Source of the DNA: Cinclus cinclus
Taxonomy: Eukaryota > Chordata > Aves > Passeriformes > Cinclidae
Reading direction: 5' to 3'
NCBI RefSeq assembly: GCF_963662255.1
Contig: NW_026912215.1
Span: 434,001 to 498,000, forward strand
Length of the DNA stretch: 64,000 nt
Position numbers and translations under genes: made by a program. Below the pieces are notes generated by a model that was given only the letters and a program-made list of their open reading frames with translations, ran no database searches and was not told the origin of the DNA. Shown here piece after piece: positions 1 through 11,054 of this stretch; positions within the stretch are counted from its first letter, which is position 1, and each line of letters starts with the position of its first letter.

Positions 1-164
1 CCTTTCTGCTTTGCCCGCCTACGCGGCGCCACGCTCCCTCGGATACTGTGTCCTTTCCCTCTGCACTGCGTCTGCCGAGGTGCTCTGTGCCTCTCGGAGC
101 AGAAGGGCAAAGGACAATGTTTTCCACAGCAGGGTAGAAATGGCATTGCTAGCAGGAAAGCTAG
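1..164 (+). repeat. Right-hand tail of a unit cut by the window edge
   Basis: This is the last 164 bp of the unit before unit 1. It matches the tail of unit 3 (4138-4301) and has C at the site equivalent to 1401, A at 1496, A at 1505 and T at 1520. The array therefore continues to the left of the window. Confidence 0.95.
149..164. repeat. Short inverted repeat CTAGC / GCTAG, once per unit
   Basis: Five-base arms flank AGGAAA; the left arm overlaps an NheI site at 148-153. It recurs in every unit. It is short enough to be chance. Confidence 0.4.
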
Positions 165-220
165 ATGCCTTGGAACTGTCCCCTTAGCCCTTGCCACTCA
201 CTTCAGGCTCGTACGCTGAG

Positions 221-240
221 CAGAACAGCCTGCTGTTCTG
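221..240. repeat. 20-bp near-perfect palindrome, once per unit
   Basis: The arms are CAGAACAGC and GCTGTTCTG, nine bases each, separated by CT. It recurs at every 1,379-bp step and I see no substitution in it in any complete unit. It contains AGAACA and TGTTCT half-sites in inverted orientation with a 6-base spacer. Steroid-receptor elements use the same half-sites with a 3-base spacer, so this is not a canonical element. It could form a short hairpin or a site for a dimeric protein. No function is shown. Confidence 0.75.
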
Positions 241-893
241 AAGCTTCGCTGGCTGGCGTTCGTGCCCAGACGCGATTTCCTTCCCAAGGAGGCGAAGCGC
301 CGTCTACTTCTCGCACCGAGCACGCTGCTCCTGGCTGTCGCTTCTGCCGCAACGAGCTCGCTACGAGCACTTTTCTTCTCAACCCTCTAGACCATTGCTT
401 TCTGCTTTTCTTGTCTCGTGAATGGAGACGGAAAGCTTCTCGGCTACAATCTCGCCTAGAACAAGTGCGGCTACACATTAAGCTCGCCCGGAACGCCCTG
501 CTGAAACTTGCCTTCTGGCACCCCATTCGCGGGGCAGCCGTCTTTCTTCGGCCACCTGCCAAGTGGCCCCATATCGCCGCGCTCGTTGCACTCCGCTTGT
601 CAGATTGGCTTCCCGTGGCGCTGATTTCAGCCTGGCCAAATACTCGCGCTGCGAAGAGCTGTCTCGCAGACAATCATGATCCAGCATAGAAATTTGTCCT
701 GCAATGTTCCCCCCTCTTTTCCCGCATTGTGCTGCTCTGATGAATGCCTTGAGCATGGAACGACTTAAGCCAGCAAGTATTCCTCGCCGGCCACCTCTCG
801 CTGTGCAAGAGGTATGCCGTGGACCCTTGGAACGCTGCCAAGCAAAAAGCAGAGCAGTGACCATAAAAGCGAGGAGAGAGCATGCACGAAGCA

Positions 894-911
894 CACTAGT
901 TCTGTCTAGTG
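894..911. repeat. Inverted repeat with 6-base loop, once per unit
   Basis: CACTAG and CTAGTG flank the loop TTCTGT. With a two-base bulge the pairing can be extended on the outer side (AAGCA with TGCTT). In units 24 and 26 the A at site 908 is C, which breaks one pair of the stem, so the structure is not strictly kept. Confidence 0.6.
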
Positions 912-1299
912 CTTCCCGTGCAGAGAGGCGGCAAAGCTGAATGCCGTGCCAGAGCTTCACTTCTCGCTGGAGCACAGGAAGGCAAGAATGAAGAGGCAGA
1001 ACACAGCCTTGGTTTCAGCAGCCTCCGGGACTGCAAAAGTTCAGCAATAGCTCTGTCAAAGCAGAACTCGGCTGAGAATGCTCTCGCAGCTTGGGAAAGT
1101 TAGGCGCAGCTGTTGACCAGCTCTGCCCGTGGCCACAGGCTTCTTCTTCCACCTTCGCTGTGGCAGAGCTTTTGCGGAGCAGAGAGGGCATCCTTCAAGG
1201 GCGTGTTCTCCAAGGTGCTGTGAAACAGAGCCTAGCACGCTGTCTCGCTGATCCTGGCTTTCGGCAAGCAGGCGTGCCAGACCGCCTACATTCTGCACT

Positions 1300-1318
1300 C
1301 TGGCAGCCTAGTTGCCAG
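1300..1318. repeat. Inverted repeat with 7-base loop, once per unit
   Basis: CTGGCA and TGCCAG flank the loop GCCTAGT. The arms are unchanged in the units examined. Unit 26 has a single change, near 35785, and it falls in the loop. Short arms like these are expected by chance in 1.4 kb, so function is doubtful. Confidence 0.5.
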
Positions 1319-1401
1319 CTTTCGGCAGCTGCTGTCCTAGCAAGGCAGCTCAGGGAGTCAAAGCCAGTGCCGGGCGGCACCTTTCTGCTTTGCCCGCCTA
1401 C

Positions 1402-4400
1402 GCGGCGCCACGCTCCCTCGGATACTGTGTCCTTTCCCTCTGCACTGCGTCTGCCGAGGTGCTCTGTGCCTCTCGGAGCAGAAGGGCAAAGGACAATGTT
1501 TTCCACAGCAGGGTAGAAATGGCATTGCTAGCAGGAAAGCTAGATGCCTTGGAACTGTCCCCTTAGCCCTTGCCACTCACTTCAGGCTCGTACGCTGAGC
1601 AGAACAGCCTGCTGTTCTGAAGCTTCGCTGGCTGGCGTTCGTGCCCAGACGCGATTTCCTTCCCAAGGAGGCGAAGCGCCGTCTACTTCTCGCACCGAGC
1701 ACGCTGCTCCTGGCTGTCGCTTCTGCCGCAACGAGCTCGCTACGAGCACTTTTCTTCTCAACCCTCTAGACCATTGCTTTCTGCTTTTCTTGTCTCGTGA
1801 ATGGAGACGGAAAGCTTCTCGGCTACAATCTCGCCTAGAACAACTGCGGCTACACATTAAGCTCGCCCGGAACGCCCTGCTGAAACTTGCCTTCTGGCAC
1901 CCCATTCGCGGGGCAGCCGTCTTTCTTCGGCCACCTGCCAAGTGGCCCCATATCGCCGCGCTCGTTGCACTCCGCTTGTCAGATTGGCTTCCCGTGGCGC
2001 TGATTTCAGCCTGGCCAAATACTCGCGCTGCGAAGAGCTGTCTCGCAGACAATCATGATCCAGCATAGAAATTTGTCCTGCAATGTTCCCCCCTCTTTTC
2101 CCGCATTGTGCTGCTCTGATGAATGCCTTGAGCATGGAACGACTTAAGCCAGCAAGTATTCCTCGCCGGCCACCTCTCGCTGTGCGAGAGGTATGCCGTG
2201 GACCCTTGGAACGCTGCCAAGCAAAAAGCAGAGCAGTGACCATAAAAGCGAGGAGAGAGCATGCACGAAGCACACTAGTTCTGTCTAGTGCTTCCCGTGC
2301 AGAGAGGCGGCAAAGCTGAATGCCGTGCCAGAGCTTCACTTCTCGCTGGAGCACAGGAAGGCAAGAATGAAGAGGCAGAACACAGCCTTGGTTTCAGCAG
2401 CCTCCGGGACTGCAAAAGTTCAGCAATAGCTCTGTCAAAGCAGAACTCGGCTGAGAATGCTCTCGCAGCTTGGGAAAGTTAGGCGCAGCTGTTGACCAGC
2501 TCTGCCCGTGGCCACAGGCTGCTTCTTCCACCTTCACTGTGGCAGAGCTTTTGCGGAGCAGAGACGGCATTCTTCAAGGGCGTGTTCTCCAAGGTGCTGT
2601 GAAACAGAGCCTAGCACGCTGTCTCGCTGATACTGGCTTTCGGCAAGCAGGCGTGCCAGACCGCCTACATTCTGCACTCTGGCAGCCTAGTTGCCAGCTT
2701 TCGGCAGCTGCTGTCCTAGCAAGGCAGCTCAGGGAGTCAAAGCCAGTGCCGGGCGGCACCTTTCTGCTTTGCCCGCCTACGCGGCGCCACGCTCCCTCGG
2801 ATACTGTGTCCTTTCCCTCTGCACTGCGTCTGCCGAGGTGCTCTGTGCCTCTCGGAGCAGAAGGGCAAAGGACAATGTTTTCCACAGCAGGGTAGAAATG
2901 GCATTGCTAGCAGGAAAGCTAGATGCCTTGGAACTGTCCCCTTAGCCCTTGCCACTCACTTCAGGCTCGTACGCTGAGCAGAACAGCCTGCTGTTCTGAA
3001 GCTTCGCTGGCTGGCGTTCGTGCCCAGACGCGATTTCCTTCCCAAGGAGGCGAAGCGCCGTCTACTTCTCGCACCGAGCACGCTGCTCCTGGCTGTCGCT
3101 TCTGCCGCAACGAGCTCGCTACGAGCACTTTTCTTCTCAACCCTCTAGACCATTGCTTTCTGCTTTTCTTGTCTCGTGAATGGAGACGGAAAGCTTCTCG
3201 GCTACAATCTCGCCTAGAACAACTGCGGCTACACATTAAGCTCGCCCGGAACGCCCTGCTGAAACTTGCCTTCTGGCACCCCATTCGCGGGGCAGCCGTC
3301 TTTCTTCGGCCACCTGCCAAGTGGCCCCATATCGCCGCGCTCGTTGCACTCCGCTTGTCAGATTGGCTTCCCGTGGCGCTGATTTCAGCCTGGCCAAATA
3401 CTCGCGCTGCGAAGAGCTGTCTCGCAGACAATCATGATCCAGCATAGAAATTTGTCCTGCAATGTTCCCCCCTCTTTTCCCGCATTGTGCTGCTCTGATG
3501 AATGCCTTGAGCATGGAACGACTTAAGCCAGCAAGTATTCCTCGCCGGCCACCTCTCGCTGTGCAAGAGGTATGCCGTGGACCCTTGGAACGCTGCCAAG
3601 CAAAAAGCAGAGCAGTGACCATAAAAGCGAGGAGAGAGCATGCACGAAGCACACTAGTTCTGTCTAGTGCTTTCCGTGCAGAGAGGCGGCAAAGCTGAAT
3701 GCCGTGCCAGAGCTTCACTTCTCGCTGGAGCACAGGAAGGCAAGAATGAAGAGGCAGAACACAGCCTTGGTTTCAGCAGCCTCCGGGACTGCAAAAGTTC
3801 AGCAATAGCTCTGTCAAAGCAGAACTCGGCTGAGAATGCTCTCGCAGCTTGGGAAAGTTAGGCGCAGCTGTTGACCAGCTCTGCCCGTGGCCACAGGCTT
3901 CTTCTTCCACCTTCGCTGTGGCAGAGCTTTTGCGGAGCAGAGAGGGCATTCTTCAAGGGCGTGTTCTCCAAGGTGCTGTGAAACAGAGCCTAGCACGCTG
4001 TCTCGCTGATACTGGCTTTCGGCAAGCAGGCGTGCCAGACCGCCTACATTCTGCACTCTGGCAGCCTAGTTGCCAGCTTTCGGCAGCTGCTGTCCTAGCA
4101 AGGCAGCTCAGGGAGTCAAAGCCAGTGCCGGGCGGCACCTTTCTGCTTTGCCCGCCTACGCGGCGCCACGCTCCCTCGGATACTGTGTCCTTTCCCTCTG
4201 CACTGCGTCTGCCGAGGTGCTCTGTGCCTCTCGGAGCAGAAGGGCAAAGGACAATGTTTTCCACAGCAGGGTAGAAATGGCATTGCTAGCAGGAAAGCTA
4301 GATGCCTTGGAACTGTCCCCTTAGCCCTTGCCACTCACTTCAGGCTCGTACGCTGAGCAGAACAGCCTGCTGTTCTGAAGCTTCGCTGGCTGGCGTTCGT

Positions 4401-7400
4401 GCCCAGACGCGATTTCCTTCCCAAGGAGGCGAAGCGCCGTCTACTTCTCGCACCGAGCACGCTGCTCCTGGCTGTCGCTTCTGCCGCAACGAGCTCGCTA
4501 CGAGCACTTTTCTTCTCAACCCTCTAGACCATTGCTTTCTGCTTTTCTTGTCTCGTGAATGGAGACGGAAAGCTTCTCGGCTACAATCTCGCCTAGAACA
4601 AGTGCGGCTACACATTAAGCTCGCCCGGAACGCCCTGCTGAAACTTGCCTTCTGGCACCCCATTCGCGGGGCAGCCGTCTTTCTTCGGCCACCTGCCAAG
4701 TGGCCCCATATCGCCGCGCTCGTTGCACTCCGCTTGTCAGATTGGCTTCCCGTGGCGCTGATTTCAGCCTGGCCAAATACTCGCGCTGCGAAGAGCTGTC
4801 TCGCAGACAATCATGATCCAGCATAGAAATTTGTCCTGCAATGTTCCCCCCTCTTTTCCCGCATTGTGCTGCTCTGATGAATGCCTTGAGCATGGAACGA
4901 CTTAAGCCAGCAAGTATTCCTCGCCGGCCACCTCTCGCTGTGCAAGAGGTATGCCGTGGACCCTTGGAACGCTGCCAAGCAAAAAGCAGAGCAGTGACCA
5001 TAAAAGCGAGGAGAGAGCATGCACGAAGCACACTAGTTCTGTCTAGTGCTTCCCGTGCAGAGAGGCGGCAAAGCTGAATGCCGTGCCAGAGCTTCACTTC
5101 TCGCTGGAGCACAGGAAGGCAAGAATGAAGAGGCAGAACACAGCCTTGGTTTCAGCAGCCTCCGGGACTGCAAAAGTTCAGCAATAGCTCTGTCAAAGCA
5201 GAACTCGGCTGAGAATGCTCTCGCAGCTTGGGAAAGTTAGGCGCAGCTGTTGACCAGCTCTGCCCGTGGCCACAGGCTTCTTCTTCCACCTTCGCTGTGG
5301 CAGAGCTTTTGCGGAGCAGAGAGGGCATCCTTCAAGGGCGTGTTCTCCAAGGTGCTGTGAAACAGAGCCTAGCACGCTGTCTCGCTGATCCTGGCTTTCG
5401 GCAAGCAGGCGTGCCAGACCGCCTACATTCTGCACTCTGGCAGCCTAGTTGCCAGCTTTCGGCAGCTGCTGTCCTAGCAAGGCAGCTCAGGGAGTCAAAG
5501 CCAGTGCCGGGCGGCACCTTTCTGCTTTGCCCGCCTACGCGGCGCCACGCTCCCTCGGATACTGTGTCCTTTCCCTCTGCACTGCGTCTGCCGAGGTGCT
5601 CTGTGCCTCTCGGAGCAGAAGGGCAAAGGACAATGTTTTCCACAGCAGGGTAGAAATGGCATTGCTAGCAGGAAAGCTAGATGCCTTGGAACTGTCCCCT
5701 TAGCCCTTGCCACTCACTTCAGGCTCGTACGCTGAGCAGAACAGCCTGCTGTTCTGAAGCTTCGCTGGCTGGCGTTCGTGCCCAGACGCGATTTCCTTCC
5801 CAAGGAGGCGAAGCGCCGTCTACTTCTCGCACCGAGCACGCTGCTCCTGGCTGTCGCTTCTGCCGCAACGAGCTCGCTACGAGCACTTTTCTTCTCAACC
5901 CTCTAGACCATTGCTTTCTGCTTTTCTTGTCTCGTGAATGGAGACGGAAAGCTTCTCGGCTACAATCTCGCCTAGAACAACTGCGGCTACACATTAAGCT
6001 CGCCCGGAACGCCCTGCTGAAACTTGCCTTCTGGCACCCCATTCGCGGGGCAGCCGTCTTTCTTCGGCCACCTGCCAAGTGGCCCCATATCGCCGCGCTC
6101 GTTGCACTCCGCTTGTCAGATTGGCTTCCCGTGGCGCTGATTTCAGCCTGGCCAAATACTCGCGCTGCGAAGAGCTGTCTCGCAGACAATCATGATCCAG
6201 CATAGAAATTTGTCCTGCAATGTTCCCCCCTCTTTTCCCGCATTGTGCTGCTCTGATGAATGCCTTGAGCATGGAACGACTTAAGCCAGCAAGTATTCCT
6301 CGCCGGCCACCTCTCGCTGTGCGAGAGGTATGCCGTGGACCCTTGGAACGCTGCCAAGCAAAAAGCAGAGCAGTGACCATAAAAGCGAGGAGAGAGCATG
6401 CACGAAGCACACTAGTTCTGTCTAGTGCTTCCCGTGCAGAGAGGCGGCAAAGCTGAATGCCGTGCCAGAGCTTCACTTCTCGCTGGAGCACAGGAAGGCA
6501 AGAATGAAGAGGCAGAACACAGCCTTGGTTTCAGCAGCCTCCGGGACTGCAAAAGTTCAGCAATAGCTCTGTCAAAGCAGAACTCGGCTGAGAATGCTCT
6601 CGCAGCTTGGGAAAGTTAGGCGCAGCTGTTGACCAGCTCTGCCCGTGGCCACAGGCTGCTTCTTCCACCTTCACTGTGGCAGAGCTTTTGCGGAGCAGAG
6701 ACGGCATTCTTCAAGGGCGTGTTCTCCAAGGTGCTGTGAAACAGAGCCTAGCACGCTGTCTCGCTGATACTGGCTTTCGGCAAGCAGGCGTGCCAGACCG
6801 CCTACATTCTGCACTCTGGCAGCCTAGTTGCCAGCTTTCGGCAGCTGCTGTCCTAGCAAGGCAGCTCAGGGAGTCAAAGCCAGTGCCGGGCGGCACCTTT
6901 CTGCTTTGCCCGCCTACGCGGCGCCACGCTCCCTCGGATACTGTGTCCTTTCCCTCTGCACTGCGTCTGCCGAGGTGCTCTGTGCCTCTCGGAGCAGAAG
7001 GGCAAAGGACAATGTTTTCCACAGCAGGGTAGAAATGGCATTGCTAGCAGGAAAGCTAGATGCCTTGGAACTGTCCCCTTAGCCCTTGCCACTCACTTCA
7101 GGCTCGTACGCTGAGCAGAACAGCCTGCTGTTCTGAAGCTTCGCTGGCTGGCGTTCGTGCCCAGACGCGATTTCCTTCCCAAGGAGGCGAAGCGCCGTCT
7201 ACTTCTCGCACCGAGCACGCTGCTCCTGGCTGTCGCTTCTGCCGCAACGAGCTCGCTACGAGCACTTTTCTTCTCAACCCTCTAGACCATTGCTTTCTGC
7301 TTTTCTTGTCTCGTGAATGGAGACGGAAAGCTTCTCGGCTACAATCTCGCCTAGAACAACTGCGGCTACACATTAAGCTCGCCCGGAACGCCCTGCTGAA

Positions 7401-10400
7401 ACTTGCCTTCTGGCACCCCATTCGCGGGGCAGCCGTCTTTCTTCGGCCACCTGCCAAGTGGCCCCATATCGCCGCGCTCGTTGCACTCCGCTTGTCAGAT
7501 TGGCTTCCCGTGGCGCTGATTTCAGCCTGGCCAAATACTCGCGCTGCGAAGAGCTGTCTCGCAGACAATCATGATCCAGCATAGAAATTTGTCCTGCAAT
7601 GTTCCCCCCTCTTTTCCCGCATTGTGCTGCTCTGATGAATGCCTTGAGCATGGAACGACTTAAGCCAGCAAGTATTCCTCGCCGGCCACCTCTCGCTGTG
7701 CAAGAGGTATGCCGTGGACCCTTGGAACGCTGCCAAGCAAAAAGCAGAGCAGTGACCATAAAAGCGAGGAGAGAGCATGCACGAAGCACACTAGTTCTGT
7801 CTAGTGCTTTCCGTGCAGAGAGGCGGCAAAGCTGAATGCCGTGCCAGAGCTTCACTTCTCGCTGGAGCACAGGAAGGCAAGAATGAAGAGGCAGAACACA
7901 GCCTTGGTTTCAGCAGCCTCCGGGACTGCAAAAGTTCAGCAATAGCTCTGTCAAAGCAGAACTCGGCTGAGAATGCTCTCGCAGCTTGGGAAAGTTAGGC
8001 GCAGCTGTTGACCAGCTCTGCCCGTGGCCACAGGCTGCTTCTTCCACCTTCACTGTGGCAGAGCTTTTGCGGAGCAGAGACGGCATTCTTCAAGGGCGTG
8101 TTCTCCAAGGTGCTGTGAAACAGAGCCTAGCACGCTGTCTCGCTGAAACTGGCTTTCGGCAAGCAGGCGTGCCAGACCGCCGACATTCTGCACTCTGGCA
8201 GCCTAGTTGCCAGCTTTCGGCAGCTGCTGTCCTAGCAAGGAAGCTCAGGGAGTCAAAGCCAGTGCCGGGCGGCACCTTTCTGCTTTGCCCGCCTACGCGG
8301 CGCCACGCTCCCTCGGATACTGTGTCCTTTCCCTCTGCACTGCGTCTGCCGAGGTGCTCTGTGCCTCTCGGAGCAGAAGGGCAAAGGACAATGTTTTCCA
8401 CAGCAGGGTAGAAATGGCATTGCTAGCAGGAAAGCTAGATGCCTTGGAACTGTCCCCTTAGCCCTTGCCACTCACTTCAGGCTCGTACGCTGAGCAGAAC
8501 AGCCTGCTGTTCTGAAGCTTCGCTGGCTGGCGTTCGTGCCCAGACGCCATTTCCTTCCCAAGGAGGCGAAGCGCCGTCTACTTCTCGCACCGAGCACGCT
8601 GCTCCTGGCTGTCGCTTCTGCCGCAACGAGCTCGCTACGAGCACTTTTCTTCTCAACCCTCTAGACCATTGCTTTCTGCTTTTCTTGTCTCGTGAATGGA
8701 GACGGAAAGCTTCTCGGCTACAATCTCGCCTAGAACAACTGCGGCTACACATTAAGCTCGCCCGGAACGCCCTGCTGAAACTTGCCTTCTGGCACCCCAT
8801 TCGCGGGGCAGCCGTCTTTCTTCGGCCACCTGCCAAGTGGCCCCATATCGCCGCGCTCGTTGCACTCCGCTTGTCAGATTGGCTTCCCGTGGCGCTGATT
8901 TCAGCCTGGCCAAATACTCGCGCTGCGAAGAGCTGTCTCGCAGACAATCATGATCCAGCATAGAAATTTGTCCTGCAATGTTCCCCCCTCTTTTCCCGCA
9001 TTGTGCTGCTCTGATGAATGCCTTGAGCATGGAACGACTTAAGCCAGCAAGTATTCCTCGCCGGCCACCTCTCGCTGTGCAAGAGGTATGCCGTGGACCC
9101 TTTGAACGCTGCCAAGCAAAAAGCAGAGCAGTGACCATAAAAGCGAGGAGAGAGCATGCACGAAGCACACTAGTTCTGTCTAGTGCTTCCCGTGCAGAGA
9201 GGCGGCAAAGCTGAATGCCGTGCCAGAGCTTCACTTCTCGCTGGAGCACAGGAAGGCAAGAATGAAGAGGCAGAACACAGCCTTGGTTTCAGCAGCCTCC
9301 GGGACTGCAAAAGTTCAGCAATAGCTCTGTCAAAGCAGAACTCGGCTGAGAATGCTCTCGCAGCTTGGGAAAGTTAGGCGCAGCTGTTGACCAGCTCTGC
9401 CCGTGGCCACAGGCTTCTTCTTCCACCTTCACTGTGGCAGAGCTTTTGCGGAGCAGAGAGGGCATTCTTCAAGGGCGTGTTCTCCAAGGTGCTGTGAAAC
9501 AGAGCCTAGCACGCTGTCTCGCTGATACTGGCTTTCGGCAAGCAGGCGTGCCAGACCGCCTACATTCTGCACTCTGGCAGCCTAGTTGCCAGCTTTCGGC
9601 AGCTGCTGTCCTAGCAAGGCAGCTCAGGGAGTCAAAGCCAGTGCCGGGCGGCACCTTTCTGCTTTGCCCGCCTACGCGGCGCCACGCTCCCTCGGATACT
9701 GTGTCCTTTCCCTCTGCACTGCGTCTGCCGAGGTGCTCTGTGCCTCTCGGAGCAGAAGGGCAAAGGACAATGTTTTCCACAGCAGGGTAGAAATGGCATT
9801 GCTAGCAGGAAAGCTAGATGCCTTGGAACTGTCCCCTTAGCCCTTGCCACTCACTTCAGGCTCGTACGCTGAGCAGAACAGCCTGCTGTTCTGAAGCTTC
9901 GCTGGCTGGCGTTCGTGCCCAGACGCGATTTCCTTCCCAAGGAGGCGAAGCGCCGTCTACTTCTCGCACCGAGCACGCTGCTCCTGGCTGTCGCTTCTGC
10001 CGCAACGAGCTCGCTACGAGCACTTTTCTTCTCAACCCTCTAGACCATTGCTTTCTGCTTTTCTTGTCTCGTGAATGGAGACGGAAAGCTTCTCGGCTAC
10101 AATCTCGCCTAGAACAACTGCGGCTACACATTAAGCTCGCCCGGAACGCCCTGCTGAAACTTGCCTTCTGGCACCCCATTCGCGGGGCAGCCGTCTTTCT
10201 TCGGCCACCTGCCAAGTGGCCCCATATCGCCGCGCTCGTTGCACTCCGCTTGTCAGATTGGCTTCCCGTGGCGCTGATTTCAGCCTGGCCAAATACTCGC
10301 GCTGCGAAGAGCTGTCTCGCAGACAATCATGATCCAGCATAGAAATTTGTCCTGCAATGTTCCCCCCTCTTTTCCCGCATTGTGCTGCTCTGATGAATGC

Positions 10401-11054
10401 CTTGAGCATGGAACGACTTAAGCCAGCAAGTATTCCTCGCCGGCCACCTCTCGCTGTGCAAGAGGTATGCCGTGGACCCTTTGAACGCTGCCAAGCAAAA
10501 AGCAGAGCAGTGACCATAAAAGCGAGGAGAGAGCATGCACGAAGCACACTAGTTCTGTCTAGTGCTTCCCGTGCAGAGAGGCGGCAAAGCTGAATGCCGT
10601 GCCAGAGCTTCACTTCTCGCTGGAGCACAGGAAGGCAAGAATGAAGAGGCAGAACACAGCCTTGGTTTCAGCAGCCTCCGGGACTGCAAAAGTTCAGCAA
10701 TAGCTCTGTCAAAGCAGAACTCGGCTGAGAATGCTCTCGCAGCTTGGGAAAGTTAGGCGCAGCTGTTGACCAGCTCTGCCCGTGGCCACAGGCTGCTTCT
10801 TCCACCTTCACTGTGGCAGAGCTTTTGCGGAGCAGAGACGGCATTCTTCAAGTGCGTGTTCTCCAGGGTGCTGTGAAACAGAGCCTAGCACGCTGTCTCG
10901 CTGATACTGGCTTTCGGCAAGCAGGCGTGCCAGACCGCCTACATTCTGCACTCTGGCAGCCTAGTTGCCAGCTTTCGGCAGCTGCTGTCCTAGCAAGGAA
11001 GCTCAGGGAGTCAAAGCCAGTGCCGGGCGGCACCTTTCTGCTTTGCCCGCCTAA
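1402..11054 (+). repeat. 7-unit higher-order repeat, copy 1 (9,653 bp)
   Basis: In unit types this copy spans b c a b d e f (units 2-8, with the join in the right part of a unit). Markers by type: b has G at 807. c has T at 915, T at 1142 and G at 1157. a has G at 465, C at 1192 and C at 1253. d has T at 915, then A at 1252, G at 1287 and A at 1346. e has C at 274 and T at 829. f has T at 829, T at 1200, G at 1213, A at 1346 and A at 1401. The left limit is set by the difference at 1401 (C) versus 11054 (A). Translations of both strands agree throughout with copy 2. Confidence 0.9.

Larger units (their letters stand above)
165..1543 (+). repeat. Reference satellite unit (unit 1, type a)
   Basis: This unit is used here for numbering; its phase is arbitrary. 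Type a carries G at 465, A at 807, G at 829, C at 915, T at 1142, G at 1157, G at 1186, C at 1192, G at 1200, C at 1253, C at 1346 and C at 1401. Units 4 and 11 are the same type. The left half (about 361-420) is pyrimidine-rich on the + strand, while about 838-890 and 968-1000 are purine-rich. A run of six C lies just after 709 and has the same length in every unit. Open frames here (165-689 and 1091-1516 on +, 203-673 and 478-975 on -) overlap one another and resemble no protein family I know. Confidence 0.95.
1..8036 (+). repeat. Nested 3-unit repeat (4,137-bp period)
   Basis: Positions 1-3899 and 4138-8036 agree at every variant site, so units 1-3 (types a, b, c) recur as units 4-6. Agreement ends at 3900 (T) versus 8037 (G), inside unit 3 versus unit 6, where unit 6 takes on its own right half (type d). 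The left limit lies outside the window, so the block may be longer. The 3-unit repeat is nested within the 7-unit HOR that starts at 1402. Confidence 0.85.

Noticed and set aside
165..689. Open frame of 174 codons on +, repeated in almost every unit, and overlapping - strand frames of 156 and 165 codons
   Set aside because: The frames overlap on both strands. Nearly all variants change the amino acid (sites 274, 316, 320, 337, 465 and 523 do; 491 does not), stops arise freely (TAG at 36507-36509; the 156-codon frame cut to 117 codons in units 22, 34, 36, 38 and 45), and no domain is recognisable.
862..869. TATA-like CATAAAAG in each unit
   Set aside because: One mismatch from a TATA box, but no associated initiator, conserved transcript or polyadenylation signal (no AATAAA seen) supports a promoter.
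996..1130. Possible internal duplication at a lag of 65-68 bp (GCAGAAC at 996 and 1061; GCAGC with GGGA near 1018 and 1086)
   Set aside because: Only short words agree and the spacing drifts. It may be an ancient sub-repeat but cannot be told from chance by eye.
1175..1510. Similarity of CGGAGCAGAG near 1175 to CGGAGCAGAA near 1474
   Set aside because: The match is short, and the lag of 299 bp fits no other internal similarity.
1091..1516. Open frame of 141 codons on + and 103 codons on - in the right half of the unit
   Set aside because: Same reasoning: overlapping frames on both strands and many amino-acid-changing variants. The start is lost in units 28 and 42 by the change at site 1094 context, with no sign of constraint.
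165..1543. Transposon or retroelement as source of the unit
   Set aside because: No terminal repeats, target-site duplications, poly-A tail, or reverse transcriptase or transposase motifs in any frame.
165..1543. CENP-B box
   Set aside because: I compared TTCG-containing stretches on + and CCCG-led ones for - with the box pattern; none has the required A and CGGG spacing.
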